Assembly: GCA_963675135.1 (NCBI GenBank) | Contig: OY776129.1 | Location: forward strand, 78,581,348 to 78,645,347 | From: Galeopsis tetrahit | Lineage: Eukaryota > Streptophyta > Magnoliopsida > Lamiales > Lamiaceae | DNA: 64,000 nt | Reading direction: 5' to 3' | In this document: in pieces, positions 20,983 through 31,647 of the stretch | Numbering within the stretch: position 1 is the first letter of the stretch | Layout of the letters: each line of letters begins with the position of its first letter | The notes under the pieces: model-generated | What the model was told of the DNA's origin: nothing | The model's input: only the letters and a program-made list of their open reading frames with translations | Database searches by the model: none | Position numbers and translations under genes: made by a program

Positions 20983-21217
20983 CTTCCTCTGTCCTGTAAA
21001 ATTTTGCTCACTTATTTTTATATGTGTTTTTAAAAAAAATCATATTTTAATTATAAAAAATATATGTGAAATAACGAGTAAAGAATATTGTCGGTACATA
21101 CTCAGTCTTGTTAATAAAGTAGAAAAAATACTAAAAAATTAATTATTTAAATAGAATAAACATATACTTTGTGTGGACCCAAAAATCTGCCTGATCAAAA
21201 TTTTACAGGATCGGGAG
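20983..21217. mobile_element. Stowaway MITE
   Basis: Inverted ends beginning CTTCCTCTGTCCTGTAAAAT and ending ATTTTACAGGATCGGGAG are flanked by TA on both sides (20981-20982 and 21218-21219). This is the Tc1/mariner-type Stowaway structure. Confidence 0.85.
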
Positions 21218-21317
21218 TAATATAACATCAATTATTATTAAAATTTTATTTTAACATAAAATAAAATCTAAAACACACAATTTTGGGAAATCAATATAAG
21301 GTCCAATTTAGAGTTAT

Positions 21318-21427
21318 GGGCCCTTCACCAGAGCCCTAATAGGGCCCAGACACGAGCCCATCGAGGAAACGCTGTCGTTGGGGTTTAACTATCAAAATTT
21401 TCTCAGCCTTCACAAATCCTAGGGTTT
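21318..21427 (+). promoter_or_regulatory. Site II and telo-box promoter motifs of the SR gene
   Basis: ATGGGCCC, TAGGGCCC and GAGCCCAT words (21316-21362) match site II elements bound by TCP factors, and TAGGGTTT (21420-21427) matches a telo-box. The pair is typical of plant growth and translation/RNA-processing genes. No clear TATA box is seen. Confidence 0.5.
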
Positions 21428-22228
21428 CTACACACAGGCCGGCTGAGGAGAAGAGGGAAAAAGCTCAGAACGCAAGCATCTTGGTACTCCTCTCTCCCCC
21501 TTATGTGCGTTTTATTGTATACTTATATCCATATATGCATTTATCGAGCTGGGGATTGTAGATCTGATTGATTTTTCGCGTTTTAGCGTTTCAGACATTC
21601 TGTATCCTGATTAAGGGCGTGCTGTGGAAGAATCTTCGAGTTTCAGCTGTATATCCAGGTATCTGCTGCTGGGTTTCATCAGATCTACGAATTAGTTAGC
21701 TTAAAATTGCGAATTTGACCCTATGATTTTTATTATGTCTTGTAGTACGCGAATCTTCATTTTCAGTGTTGAATGTAGTCTTTAATTTTTAACCCGTGAC
21801 CAATGATTCTTCGTCCGCATGCTGTACCTTTTCAAATTCTCTTCACTTCTTGTGTTGGGTGTGTTATTTTTTGCGAAATTGTGAAATTGGTATTTTGGAC
21901 TTTTATAGAGTAATTATTTAGTGAGGTATTTAATGGGATTTTTTTTAAATTTTCCTCAGCTTTCTAAGCTTACAGTCATTAATCTATATGAGATTAAGAA
22001 AACTATTATTCACTCTTCATATTAATGCTATTATTCAATTTTCACTTTAAAGTTTAAACTTGTATTATCTGAAATAGCTTAAAAATATTTATATAGTTCA
22101 TATTCTTTTACGTATGACTCTGTCAAAGGAGGCCAATCCTTTCCTGTGCCTAAGCTTAAAGCTATTTGATCTAAGAAAATGATATTGGAGGATAACAAAT
22201 CTTATTTTTGCAGGAAAGTTTCAGGATC

Positions 22229-24769
22229 ATGAGGCCTATATTTTGTGGAAATCTGGACTTTGATGCTCGCCAATCAGAAATTGAACGCCTTTTCAGAAGA
22301 TATGGGAGGGTTGACAGGGTGGACATGAAATCTGGTAAGGTTGCGTTTTATTTTTCTAGAGATTTTGGGATATCTGTAATGACAGCAAAAGCACATCATA
22401 CTTTATAGGTTAATTCCACCGTGTAGCTTTTATGTGGTCTGAACTCTTCGGGTTTAACAGATGAAAAGTACAATTTCAGAAAAATGTTTTGCCTGATACT
22501 GTGAGCTAATATAAGGTGATTTGCTTGTCCGCCAACTGAAAGAGATTTTCCTGGCTGTGTTTTTCCGGATATTCGATTCTGTCCCTCTAAACCCCTCGCA
22601 TGCATCCAGCACAATGTTTTCATGTCCAGAACAATGGTGATTGCTGAAATGTTTCTTTTGGCCACATTTTGTCTACCGATCTTCATTATTCGCCGAAGGT
22701 GATCTCTCCAACCATTTTAATGCCCGGCATTGGAAGTTTATGAAAGTACTTCATCAAGAAAGGAGGAGGAGTGTCTTCATTCCCTAGTGAAGATATAATG
22801 AATGAAGATTGGTTATACAAGTGATTGTTTGTCAATGAAATTTCATTGCCTTTGAAGGAAGCCCCTGCTGTATTAAGAGGATAAATATGTTGTTTCAAGT
22901 GATTGTTAACAAAATGTTTGTGCATGTTATTTCCCAGAAAAATCGCGTTTTTCTGTAGTGAAACCCCCATGCTCAATAGTTTCTTTGTCGCAGGATTTCT
23001 TGGATATTCCACGATCTTCCTCGATGGATGGTTCTCTGCGTTTATTTTCTGGCATGTGCCCAAGATACATGTTCTTGTGTTTGTTCGAAAGAACCAATAT
23101 GATCTGCCATGCTCCTATCATCCCACACTTACCTGAGACCATTGCCTTTTGCATTCCTCATGACTTTGCACACTCTTCCATTTCCGACATGTTTCAACAT
23201 AGATAACATGTTCATTCCGGATCCAGTGGCAGGTGTTGTGTTTTTTTCATAAAGATATTTTTCTTTTTCTCCCTGAGATTTGCAGGGTTTTGGGTGTTAG
23301 TAATGGTTTAGTCAACCATGTCACTGGAGGCACGTTAACTTAATGCATCTCTTGCCAACTTAAGCCATTTTGTTCGGTTTCTTATTGATTTTGGCTTTGT
23401 AGGCTTTGCTTTTGTCTATATGGAAGATGAGCGTGATGCAGAGGATGCAATCCGGAAACTTGACAGAATTGATTTTGGTAGAAAAGGACGCCGACTTCGA
23501 GTTGAGTGGACCAAGGTATTTGGGATATCTACTTATGATGCTCTGTACTGTGCAGAAGCATGACTTTCATACCCTTTATATGCTTGATGTTTTTTAAAAT
23601 TTAGAAAGAATGGCATTATCATATAATATTCCTTAATGGAGATTGCACTCTTTATCTTTATTAAAAGTTTGACTTTATGATGTTGACCCTGCAGCAAGAG
23701 CGTGGTGGGAGAAGGCCCGATAGCTCGAGGAAATCTTCAGCCAACGCAAAACCTTCAAAAACTTTGTTTGTTATTAACTTCGACCCTGTGAATACGAGGA
23801 CCAGGGATATCGAACGGCATTTTGAAACTTATGGGAAAATATCAAATGTCCGTATCCGAAGGAACTTTGCATTTGTGCAATATGAGGTACAGGAAGATGC
23901 TACCCGGGCTTTGGAAACAACCCACATGAGGTTTGTCTCTTTGTCCGGACTTCTTTAGTTGTAGTCTAACCCAATATAAAGGGAAATAAATAAGATTATT
24001 TTGTGCTATGAGAATAATTATTTTCTTCTCGAGTCTGACTTGGTATTGTCTACTTTCTACACAACAGTAAGTTTATGGACAGAGTAATTTCAGTGGAGTA
24101 TGCAATTCGGGATGATGATGACAAAAGAAATGGATTCAGCCCTGATAGAAGAGGCCGAGATGCGTCTCCTGATGGAAGGGGCTATGGGCGTAGAGATCGT
24201 TCCACCAGTCCATATTCTAGGGACAGAGGTAGCCCTGATTATGGACATGGAGCTCTGCCAATTTCAAAAACTGACCGTAGGAGCAGTCCTGTCTATACCA
24301 GAGCCGAAAGCCCTGGCAATGGTAGATACCAAAGGTATTTCATATTTCCCTTGGCATTTCTTATTAAAAAAAAAAATTCGGTTAAAAATAATATTATCTT
24401 GACGTCTGATTTATCATTTTTGACAGTCGTTCACCTCGTCTGCGTGACAGATCACCCCGTGAAAGGGGCGAAAGGTCACCTCCTCTGCGTGGAAGGGGCG
24501 AAAGGTCACCTCCTCTGCGTGAAAGGGGCGAAAGGTCACCCCCTCTGCGTGAGAGGGGTGAAAGGTCACCTCCTCTGCGTGAGAGGGGCGAAAGGTCACC
24601 CCCTCTACGTGAGAGGGGTGAACGTTCACCCCCTCTGCGCGAAAGGTCACCACGAGAACTGGGCGAAAGGTCACCACGTGAAATGGGTGAAAGGTCACCC
24701 CCTGTGCGTGAAAGGTCACCCCGTGAAAGGGGTGAAAGATCTCCTTCGCGTGAAAGATCTAGATCTTGA
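22229..24769 (+). CDS. RS40: RS40/RS41-type serine/arginine-rich splicing factor
   Basis: This nuclear SR protein binds pre-mRNA and controls splice-site choice in the spliceosome. Coding exons: 22229-22334, 23403-23515, 23695-23930, 24068-24334 and 24427-24769; all introns are GT-AG and the sum is 354 codons plus stop. RRM1 (residues about 2-72) starts MRPIFCGNLDFDA and has the RNP1-like block GFAFVYMEDERDAEDAI across the first junction. RRM2 (about 95-165) has KTLFVINFDP and RRNFAFVQYE. The tail is Ser/Arg/Asp/Pro-rich and ends in decapeptide repeats of the RERGERSPPL type. RRM wording and exon pattern fit Arabidopsis RS40/RS41 better than RS31. A non-coding leader exon probably ends at the GGTATCTG donor near 21659 and joins at 22214. 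The first coding intron (1068 bases) matches the place of known regulated splicing in the family. Confidence 0.95.
22335..23402 (+). other. Long first coding intron of the SR gene, likely site of alternative splicing
   Basis: This intron splits RRM1 inside a Gly codon. In Arabidopsis RS31/RS40/RS41 genes the corresponding long intron contains alternative exons with premature stops that autoregulate the gene; that is family knowledge. Here the intron is less AT-rich than the surrounding gene-free DNA over 22430-23200, which would fit conserved non-coding exon sequence. The exact alternative sites were not resolved. Confidence 0.5.
24457..24740 (+). repeat. Coding minisatellite, 30-bp unit (decapeptide repeat)
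   Basis: A 30-base unit such as GCGTGAAAGGGGCGAAAGGT plus CACCTCCTCT repeats about six times in close form, with shorter variants at the 3' end. It encodes the RS-tail repeat RERGERSPPL. The long minus-strand frames over this region are artefacts of the repeat. Confidence 0.9.
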
Positions 24770-24969
24770 TGATGAAGCTGACTTATTGAAAGCATCTGGT
24801 TGCGTCCCATGTAGCAATTGTTTTGATCATGTCTTGCCAATTTGGGTTGTCTTGGTACTTTTTTATTGATTCGGTTGAAATGTTGCTCCACCAGCATTGT
24901 CACAACTCAGGTAGAATGTAGAATTGTATGGTCTGAAGTTTTGAAGATAAACTATTTTAGTACTGTACT

Positions 24970-27097
24970 TCTGGATTTGATTTAATTGTATTTCTGGATT
25001 ATGATGCTCTGTACTTGGTCATTTTTTCGTGTTATCATCATCTTTCATTTATATAAATGCATCCATTGCTAGGGCTATATCCTATGTTATGAATTTGAAA
25101 GTTAGCCTATGTTATATGATTTGTGTCTAATTTGGTTAGGGTGTTTTATATAATTTGTTAATAATATTGTATTTTAGCATAAAATTTAAGTAGCTGTGTA
25201 TTTTTAACTTATTAATCCAAACTGAGTTCACTTTGTATGTGATTGTTGGAGTGAAATTTATATTGAACGTATATGTTAATAAGAGGATTAATCTTGTAAA
25301 AATTTGACAAATTGCTTTCCTTAGCAATAAACAATAAATTATGAGATTATATCGTGCAGTAGGTATTAGTAGTAATTAGACAAAGTTGTTTTTGACGGTT
25401 TTCTGGTGAAATCGTGCAATAAATTATGAGATTATATCGTAGTGCTGTAGGTATTAGTAGTAAGTGGACAATGATATTTGTCACCCAAATTAGTCTGATT
25501 TCTCTTGGGGATGTTTGTTTAGAGAATTTTGGAATATAGAGGATTTTAAAATGAGTTGTATATTTTGTGTTTGTTTTGAAATTTAAGTGGGGTAAGGTTT
25601 AACTTTATGCTATATGAATATATGTTTTATAGGTATATATATTGATTTTGTATATATTTATGAAGTTGACCTTTATAAGGTTTATAGATATTTGTAGAGT
25701 ATAATTTTGAAATCCTGAATTTAATTCCTAAACTAGAACATGAGTGAGATTTTAAAATCTCAAATTCGAATTTCCTATTTCAAAACAAACATTCCCTTAA
25801 AGTGTCATGTTTAAATTATATTTGGCCTCATTGTGATAGTTTTCATGCCCGACTTTCTTTAATATTCCATATGTCTATTAAAAGTATGCTCACTTTATTT
25901 ATTTGTTCACAAAAAATATGTTTATTTTCTTTTATGAAAACAATCCACTTATTTTTGCACTCTTATTTCATTTTTTTTTAAATATGTGTCCATTCAAAAG
26001 AGGTACTCCCTCCTTTCCACATTTGATGACTCATTTTAACATTTTGGGTGTCCATTATTTGATGACACGTTATCTAAAATATTAAAAACACTTTGTAACC
26101 TCCTTAAAACATCACAATATTATAACAAATACCACTACTTTATTACACTAAAAAATAACTCTATTGGAGTACTATTTATAAAATTGAAAAATTTTTACTA
26201 CCTCCACTTTATTTTATACAATACGGAGAAGTGAGTAATAAATTGATGTGGTTTGGACTTTGGATCGTACGTCAGGTTGTCAGATCCAGATCTATCAAAG
26301 TTTATCTGTTTTGACATGGGGAAATTATTAATATCACGATGTTTTATAATTGCGATAGTCATGTCTAAACATGTTTTTATAAAGTATAAATGCAATTTAA
26401 TAAGGTAAATAATTCAACTTGAACATGGTTTGATTTGAAGTTTAACTTCACGAACATTCAATCATATTTTTATAATAATATATATGGAAAAATAAAAGAA
26501 CAATAAATAAATTATCTAGTGTAAAAGTTCATATTTCCAAATTTCGAAAACGGAATTACTTTTAAAAAAGAAAAGAAAAAAAAGATCAGCGTGCAGATTG
26601 AAATGCATGAAACGAAGAAATCGAGGCTGATAAGCCACACAAATGGCAAAAAAAGAGAAAAAGATTTGTATCGAGAAACGACGGCGTCTCGAAGGTGTAA
26701 CGTATTGCACGGGCAATGCCCCTACCTATACATCTAATCCCAAATTTAAATCAGGATTTACGCAAATTGTGATTGATTATGAATTTATGAGCAAATATTA
26801 TAGGCACCTTTCATAAAATACAGTACTACTTCCACGGTCTAGAATCTAGATTACTTTTACATTTTTTAAAGTTTCAGCATCCGTCAAAAGACCAACTAAT
26901 TCGGGAGGGGGAAAATTTGATCGTCCATTAACGAGGGTCCGCTTAGATCCAGAGCTAAGTTCGGGCTGAACTGACCCCATAAAGTTTGTTTTTACCTAAA
27001 ATATTTTAAAACTGAAACCTAAAGAGATAACACTTTCTTAGTCCCAAACTTATACCCCTAACTTTAAGTCAACTTCTTGGAGTTTTTCTTTTTTATA
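24970..27097. other. Gene-free AT-rich region
   Basis: No gene is visible. There is a short tandem duplication near 25325-25470 (ATTATGAGATTATATCGT and GTAGGTATTAGTAGTAA each twice) and a truncated Stowaway copy at 26006-26222. Confidence 0.6.
26006..26222 (-). mobile_element. Truncated Stowaway-type MITE
   Basis: Starts with CTCCCTCCTTTCCACATTTG after TA. Its interior (TTTATTACACTAAAAAATAA, ACTACCTCCACTTTAT) is the reverse complement of the copy at 43796-44063. The far terminus is missing. Confidence 0.65.
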
Positions 27098-27390
27098 CTT
27101 CCTCCGTCCAATTTCATTATTCTCACTTTCCTTTTTAGGCTGTCCAATTTTATTATGCTAATTCCCTTTTTAGAAATAATATTATTCACACTACTTTATC
27201 TCCACCCTCCTACCATCACTTATTTACTCAAATTGCCACTAACTTTATTCTTAAACAATCACTTTATCTATAAATGGACCCCACAACATCCCATCATACG
27301 CCTAACTTATCTATTTTATACATAAACTAATCAATATTCATTAAAATCCGTGCCCGAAGAAATGAGCATAATAAAATTGGACGGAGGGAG
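27098..27390. mobile_element. Stowaway MITE
   Basis: Ends CTTCCTCCGTCCAATTTCAT and AATTGGACGGAGGGAG are inverted, with TA on each side (27096-27097 and 27391-27392). Confidence 0.85.
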
Positions 27391-27440
27391 TATTAATTTT
27401 CACGCTATAAAAAATGAAGTTTTCCACACTTCTACCCTAA

Positions 27441-27898
27441 GGTGATGTTTGGTTAGGGATTGTGGTGGATGGGATGGGGATTGGGATGGGGATTGGAAAA
27501 ATATGGATGAGGGTAATCCATGAATAGTAATTGAATAATAGTTGTGTTTGGATAGAGATTGAAAAATAGATGTGGATGAAGAACTTTATGTCAAATCAAG
27601 TAGGGGAGGGAATAAATGTGTGTAAGAAAGTAGGAGAGATAATAAATGTGTGGAAGAAAAGTAGAAGAGATAATAGATGTGTGGAAGAAAAGTAGGAGAG
27701 ATAATAGATGTGTGAAAAAAAGTAGGAGAGACAATGAGGGATTAAAAGAAAAAAATTGTGATGTGATTGTATAAAAATAGGTTTGTAGGTGTATTATAGG
27801 AATGAATGTGTATTTGAATATGTATTTGGATGGATAGGGATGGGATGGGGGATGGCCCATCCAAATCTGAATCGGCCAATCCCAAACCAAACACCGCC
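27441..27898. mobile_element. Tourist-like (PIF/Harbinger) MITE
   Basis: Terminal repeats GGTGATGTTTGGTT and AACCAAACACCGCC are inverted, flanked by TAA (27438-27440 and 27899-27901), the typical three-base duplication of this superfamily. The interior has tandem purine-rich units (GTGTGGAAGAAAAGTAGGAG, 27600-27730) and GGGATGGGGAT words. Confidence 0.8.
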
Positions 27899-29002
27899 TA
27901 AAGATTTTCACTTATTTACCCTTTATGTTATTGCATTGTTTTACCAAATAAAGTTTAAAGGACCCAATATCTTAACTTTATCATTTTTATTAAAAAATTT
28001 ATTCTTAAATTAGTGTTTAAATTGATTTGAGACTTTTCAATAAAAAGTTAAAAACTACTTTCACTATTTAATATATAATACAAACACTTTTATTGTAGTA
28101 CTATAGTAAAAATCATATACATTTTTCGTTTAATATACCAACATTTTTTATTGTTAATAAACGAATCCCAATCAAGTTAGTCGCGATCTATTAATTTTGG
28201 ATTAAAGTCAAATGATGCGAGTATATATGATATAATGAGAATATAAATAAAATATTCGATTATTTGTTATGATTGCTAATGATCGTCGCCGCAATAATTA
28301 TTGAAGGATACAAATTGATTTGGTTATTGATGACAATTCCATATTAAAGACGCAATTTACATATCGAAAATGTATCCATAATTTGAACGTGCACAATATT
28401 TACCTATTTAAATACTCCTTAAATTAAATTAAATTAAATATGAGATTTTTTGAGTTAAATCCAATCCATTACTAATGATGCTAAAACAGTAAGATTGACC
28501 TTGCTATAATTGAGGTTATTTTACAAAAGGCATTGGGATACGCATGTTTGTGCCATAATTTCTTTGATAAATTTCATAGTATATCAATTAGTGATATAAT
28601 CATAACAACTCCACGTTCAAAGCTCACACTGAAACAAATAAACAATTCCACCCTCTCCCGTAAAATTAACACTTTAAAAAAAAAAAAAATGTTTTACAAT
28701 AATTTTCACTAAATAAATGGAATGATTTTTAAACACTCTATTATCACAATATTCATACACGTACATAAAATATTACACACTCTGTTCACATAAAGTATAC
28801 TTATTTCTTTTTTTATAATATATACTCTATCTTACTTACTTTATCTGTTTTATTCATAAACATACATTATTTTTTAAAATATGTGCAAAAAAAAAAAAAA
28901 AAAAAAACACTACTCGTGGACGAAAATAGTTTTACTTTTGAACCAATATATACACCCAAATCTTTTTTTTTTTAACTTTATACTTAAATATTTATTTATT
29001 CA

Positions 29003-29426
29003 CTCCCTCCATTTTTAATATATATGCAAGTTTTGTTTTTGAACTAATTTTAAAATTTATCATTCTGAATTTTTTTCTTTAAATTTGACTATTTTATCCT
29101 TATTAATTTATCATAAATAATTTCTATAGATGAATAATTGCAAAAATTATGAAAAATTGTAAATATTGTTTATAATAAAATTAGTTATTTAATTTTATTG
29201 ATTACAAGTTAAATACCCTAGGTAGTGGTGCTCTAACCACTTGAGCTATCCCACTTTGTTAAAATTAGTTATTTAATAGTTATAATTAATGAAGGGTAAT
29301 AGACATAAATTTATAAACTTAAATTGTTATCAAAAATCAAAATAACATATTAAAAAAAAAGTATTAAATTAATCTAAAAAAATAATATGCATATTCACCT
29401 ACAACTAAAAAATCGAACTAAGGGAG
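29003..29426. mobile_element. Degenerate Stowaway-like element carrying a SINE
   Basis: CTCCCTCCATTTTTAATATA on the left and GAACTAAGGGAG followed by TA on the right resemble Stowaway ends, though only the right flank has TA. The SINE at 29195-29260 lies inside. Tentative. Confidence 0.35.
29195..29260 (-). mobile_element. tRNA-derived SINE fragment, minus strand, 18-bp target duplication
   Basis: The reverse complement reads GTGGGATAGCTCAAGTGGTT and continues with AGAGCACCACTACCTAGG, matching the 5' half of the SINE at 234-355; the B box is missing. A direct repeat TAAAATTAGTTATTTAAT flanks it exactly at 29177-29194 and 29261-29278. Confidence 0.85.
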
Positions 29427-29564
29427 TAGCAAATTAAGTAAAATTTTGAAAAAAAATGAAGTATGGTACTTTTTTCCATTAAATTTTCTTACAGCCTTTG
29501 CAAATTGCAAGTTTGTACTTTGTAGTGATTAGTGAACAAAGGACAAATTCACCTCGTTACACGT

Positions 29565-29775
29565 GCTGAAACCAGCACATCACCGGAGCCCCACCGCCGA
29601 CGTGGCGTACGGTTTCGCCACGTCAGCATCCGGCCTCGGTATCCTCGACCCACTTTCAAAATTTCAACAAATTCCAACGGTCAGATCCACTGTTTCTCCC
29701 GTTAATCCTCACCGTTGGATCATCATCACAAGACCCCACCAACACACACTTCACACATTCCATATATATATTTTT
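29565..29775 (+). promoter_or_regulatory. Promoter of the ARM-repeat gene with ACGT-core motifs
   Basis: Contains ACACGTGC (29560-29567), GACGTGGC (about 29598) and GCCACGTCAG (about 29616), which are G-box/ABRE-type sites for bZIP or bHLH factors, and a TATATATA stretch (29762-29770) suitable as TATA box. GC content is higher than in the surrounding DNA. ABA or light responsiveness is inference from motifs. Confidence 0.5.
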
Positions 29776-30055
29776 TTTTTCATTTATTTTGTTTCTTTAA
29801 TTGCCATTAAAATACAGTAGAGTGAGTGGGAGACAGTTCTGACAAAATTTCTTCTACCACACAGAGAGAGAAATAATAATAAGCGTTTCATTTTGAAATT
29901 TGTAAGAAATTTTTGAACTCAAGTGGTTGTTCTGTTCTTGGGTGCTTTGTTTGTTTCCCTTTAAAGCTTCAATTGTTTAAATTTTCAAACGGGCTTCATT
30001 TCAAAATTCTTTAGATTTGTTTCTCTCTCTTCTCTCTCTCTTCAAAACTAGTGCT

Positions 30056-30399
30056 GTTTATGTTGTCTGATCTTCATTGCTGGTAAGAAAGGTGAAGGCT
30101 TTATTACTTTCTCTCCGTTTTTACTTTCAGAAAAAAATAAATAAATCAAGAATCAAGTATTTTCTATATGGGGTTTCTTGTTTTAGTGTTTTCTTGAAAT
30201 ATTTGAAAGAAAAATCTTGAAACTGCAGTTTATGTTGTTTGATCTTTATTGCCGGTAAGAAAGGTGAAGGCTTTTAATACTTTCTCTCTGTTTTTACTTT
30301 CAGAAAAAAAAAAAACATCAAGAATCAAGGATTTTCCATATGGGGTTTCTTGTTTTTGTGTTTTCTTGAAATATTTGAATGAAAATTCTTGGTTCAAAG
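30056..30399 (+). repeat. 172-bp tandem duplication in the leader
   Basis: Copies at 30056-30227 and 30228-about 30395 are about 90 per cent alike. Each carries a GTAAGAAAGGTGAAGG donor-like block and a TTTTTACTTTCAG acceptor-like block. Confidence 0.85.
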
Positions 30400-31356
30400 C
30401 TTGGGCTTAATTTTTTATGAAGTTTAAGCCTTAAAGATTCCTTTTTTATTTACAACAATTTTTTTTAGGATTTTTCTGAAAATGAGTATAAGGTTGCTTT
30501 GTGGTGAAAAAAGAAGATTCTTCCAATTATATCTTCTTAAAGTTTGGCCCTTTAAATATATTTATTAATTCAGACCTAAAAAAATATCAAGGAAGATGGT
30601 GATTTCATCTATCATTATATGAAATATATTCTGAGTGTGATTCTTGCTTACAGAAAAAGTGGAGAAGCTGTGAAGAAAAAGGTGTTGAGTGCCTTGAATG
30701 TTAGGCAAAAGACAAAAGATATTTGAGGTACTGTATTTCACTACATAACTTGAATATTTATTGCATCATATTTAAAATATTCTTTTGATTTTAATACACT
30801 TGAGACATACGTATAAGTCCAATGGAGATTGGGACTCCTATCTTCTCTTCAAAGTCAAGTCTTTTTCCCTTTCAAAATGTCCATATACACATTATGAAGA
30901 TTAAAATTTCACAATTCTTGAATTTTATACTTGTGGGCCTAATTCATACAGTTTCTTGAAAAAATTGCTATAATTATCTTCAAAGGTAAAGCTACCTTCT
31001 TTGTCTATAATACAATGTTCCCAATCTAACCCTAATGATACTCATGTGTTGAGGGCAAATTGGTCTAGTGAGTGATTGCTGTTGGAAAGTTATTTCTTTC
31101 ACTTTCATCCATCATCATTGTATTCTTACCTATTATTTAAGGCAGTGAACTTTTAATGTATATATAAATTATGTTATTACAACAAAGTTTTTTCTTTTGA
31201 GTGGACTCGTGGGGGCTTCATTAGGTACTTGGTTTGTTTACTGTTTGTCGGCTTTCATTTAGTGATCATGCAAGATTCTTGAAGTCTTTAATCTACCCCA
31301 CTTTCTTTATTGCTGTTCTTTAATGATTAGTGTATTATATAATCTTTTGTGATTGT

Positions 31357-31603
31357 AACTAGTAACTACTCCATTGATTCATTTTTATATGTAAAGATTG
31401 TGTTTTTTAAATTGGCAATCAGACCTGTTTAGATTCTTGTAACTAATGTGTGGTTTTTCTAAAGATTGTGTTTTTATATGTAAAGATTGTGTTTTTTAAC
31501 TAGTAACTACTCCATTGATTCATTTTTATATGTAAAGATTGTGTTTTTTAAATTGGCAATCAGATCTGTTTAGATTCTTGTAACTAATGTGTGGTTTTTC
31601 TGT
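31357..31603 (+). repeat. 141-bp tandem duplication in the last leader intron
   Basis: AACTAGTAACTACTCCATTG and what follows, to GTGTGGTTTTTCT, occurs at 31357 and again at 31498. The second copy runs to 31603, just before the 3' splice site at 31618. Nearly identical, so recent. Confidence 0.9.
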
Positions 31604-31647
31604 TTTTAGTTCTTTCAGCTTTGGTGATTGTTTGTTTGATCTGAATC

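Larger units (their letters stand above)
29800..31647 (+). other. Spliced 5' leader of the ARM-repeat gene
   Basis: Inferred non-coding exons: one ending at 30082 (CTG before GTAAGAAAGG), one at 30654-30727 (between GCTTACAG and GAG before GTACTG), and the leader part of the coding exon from 31619 (after TTCTTTCAG). The donor and acceptor of the first intron region are duplicated (see repeat at 30056-30399). The exon set is inference without transcripts. Confidence 0.5.

Noticed and set aside
24394..24903. Long minus-strand frames rich in Leu-Ser-Pro-Arg repeats
   Set aside because: Shadow of the RS-tail minisatellite of the SR gene on the other strand.
29563..29820. 85-codon plus-strand frame
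   Set aside because: Lies in the promoter of the ARM gene with ACGT motifs and a TATA-like tract; no protein similarity.
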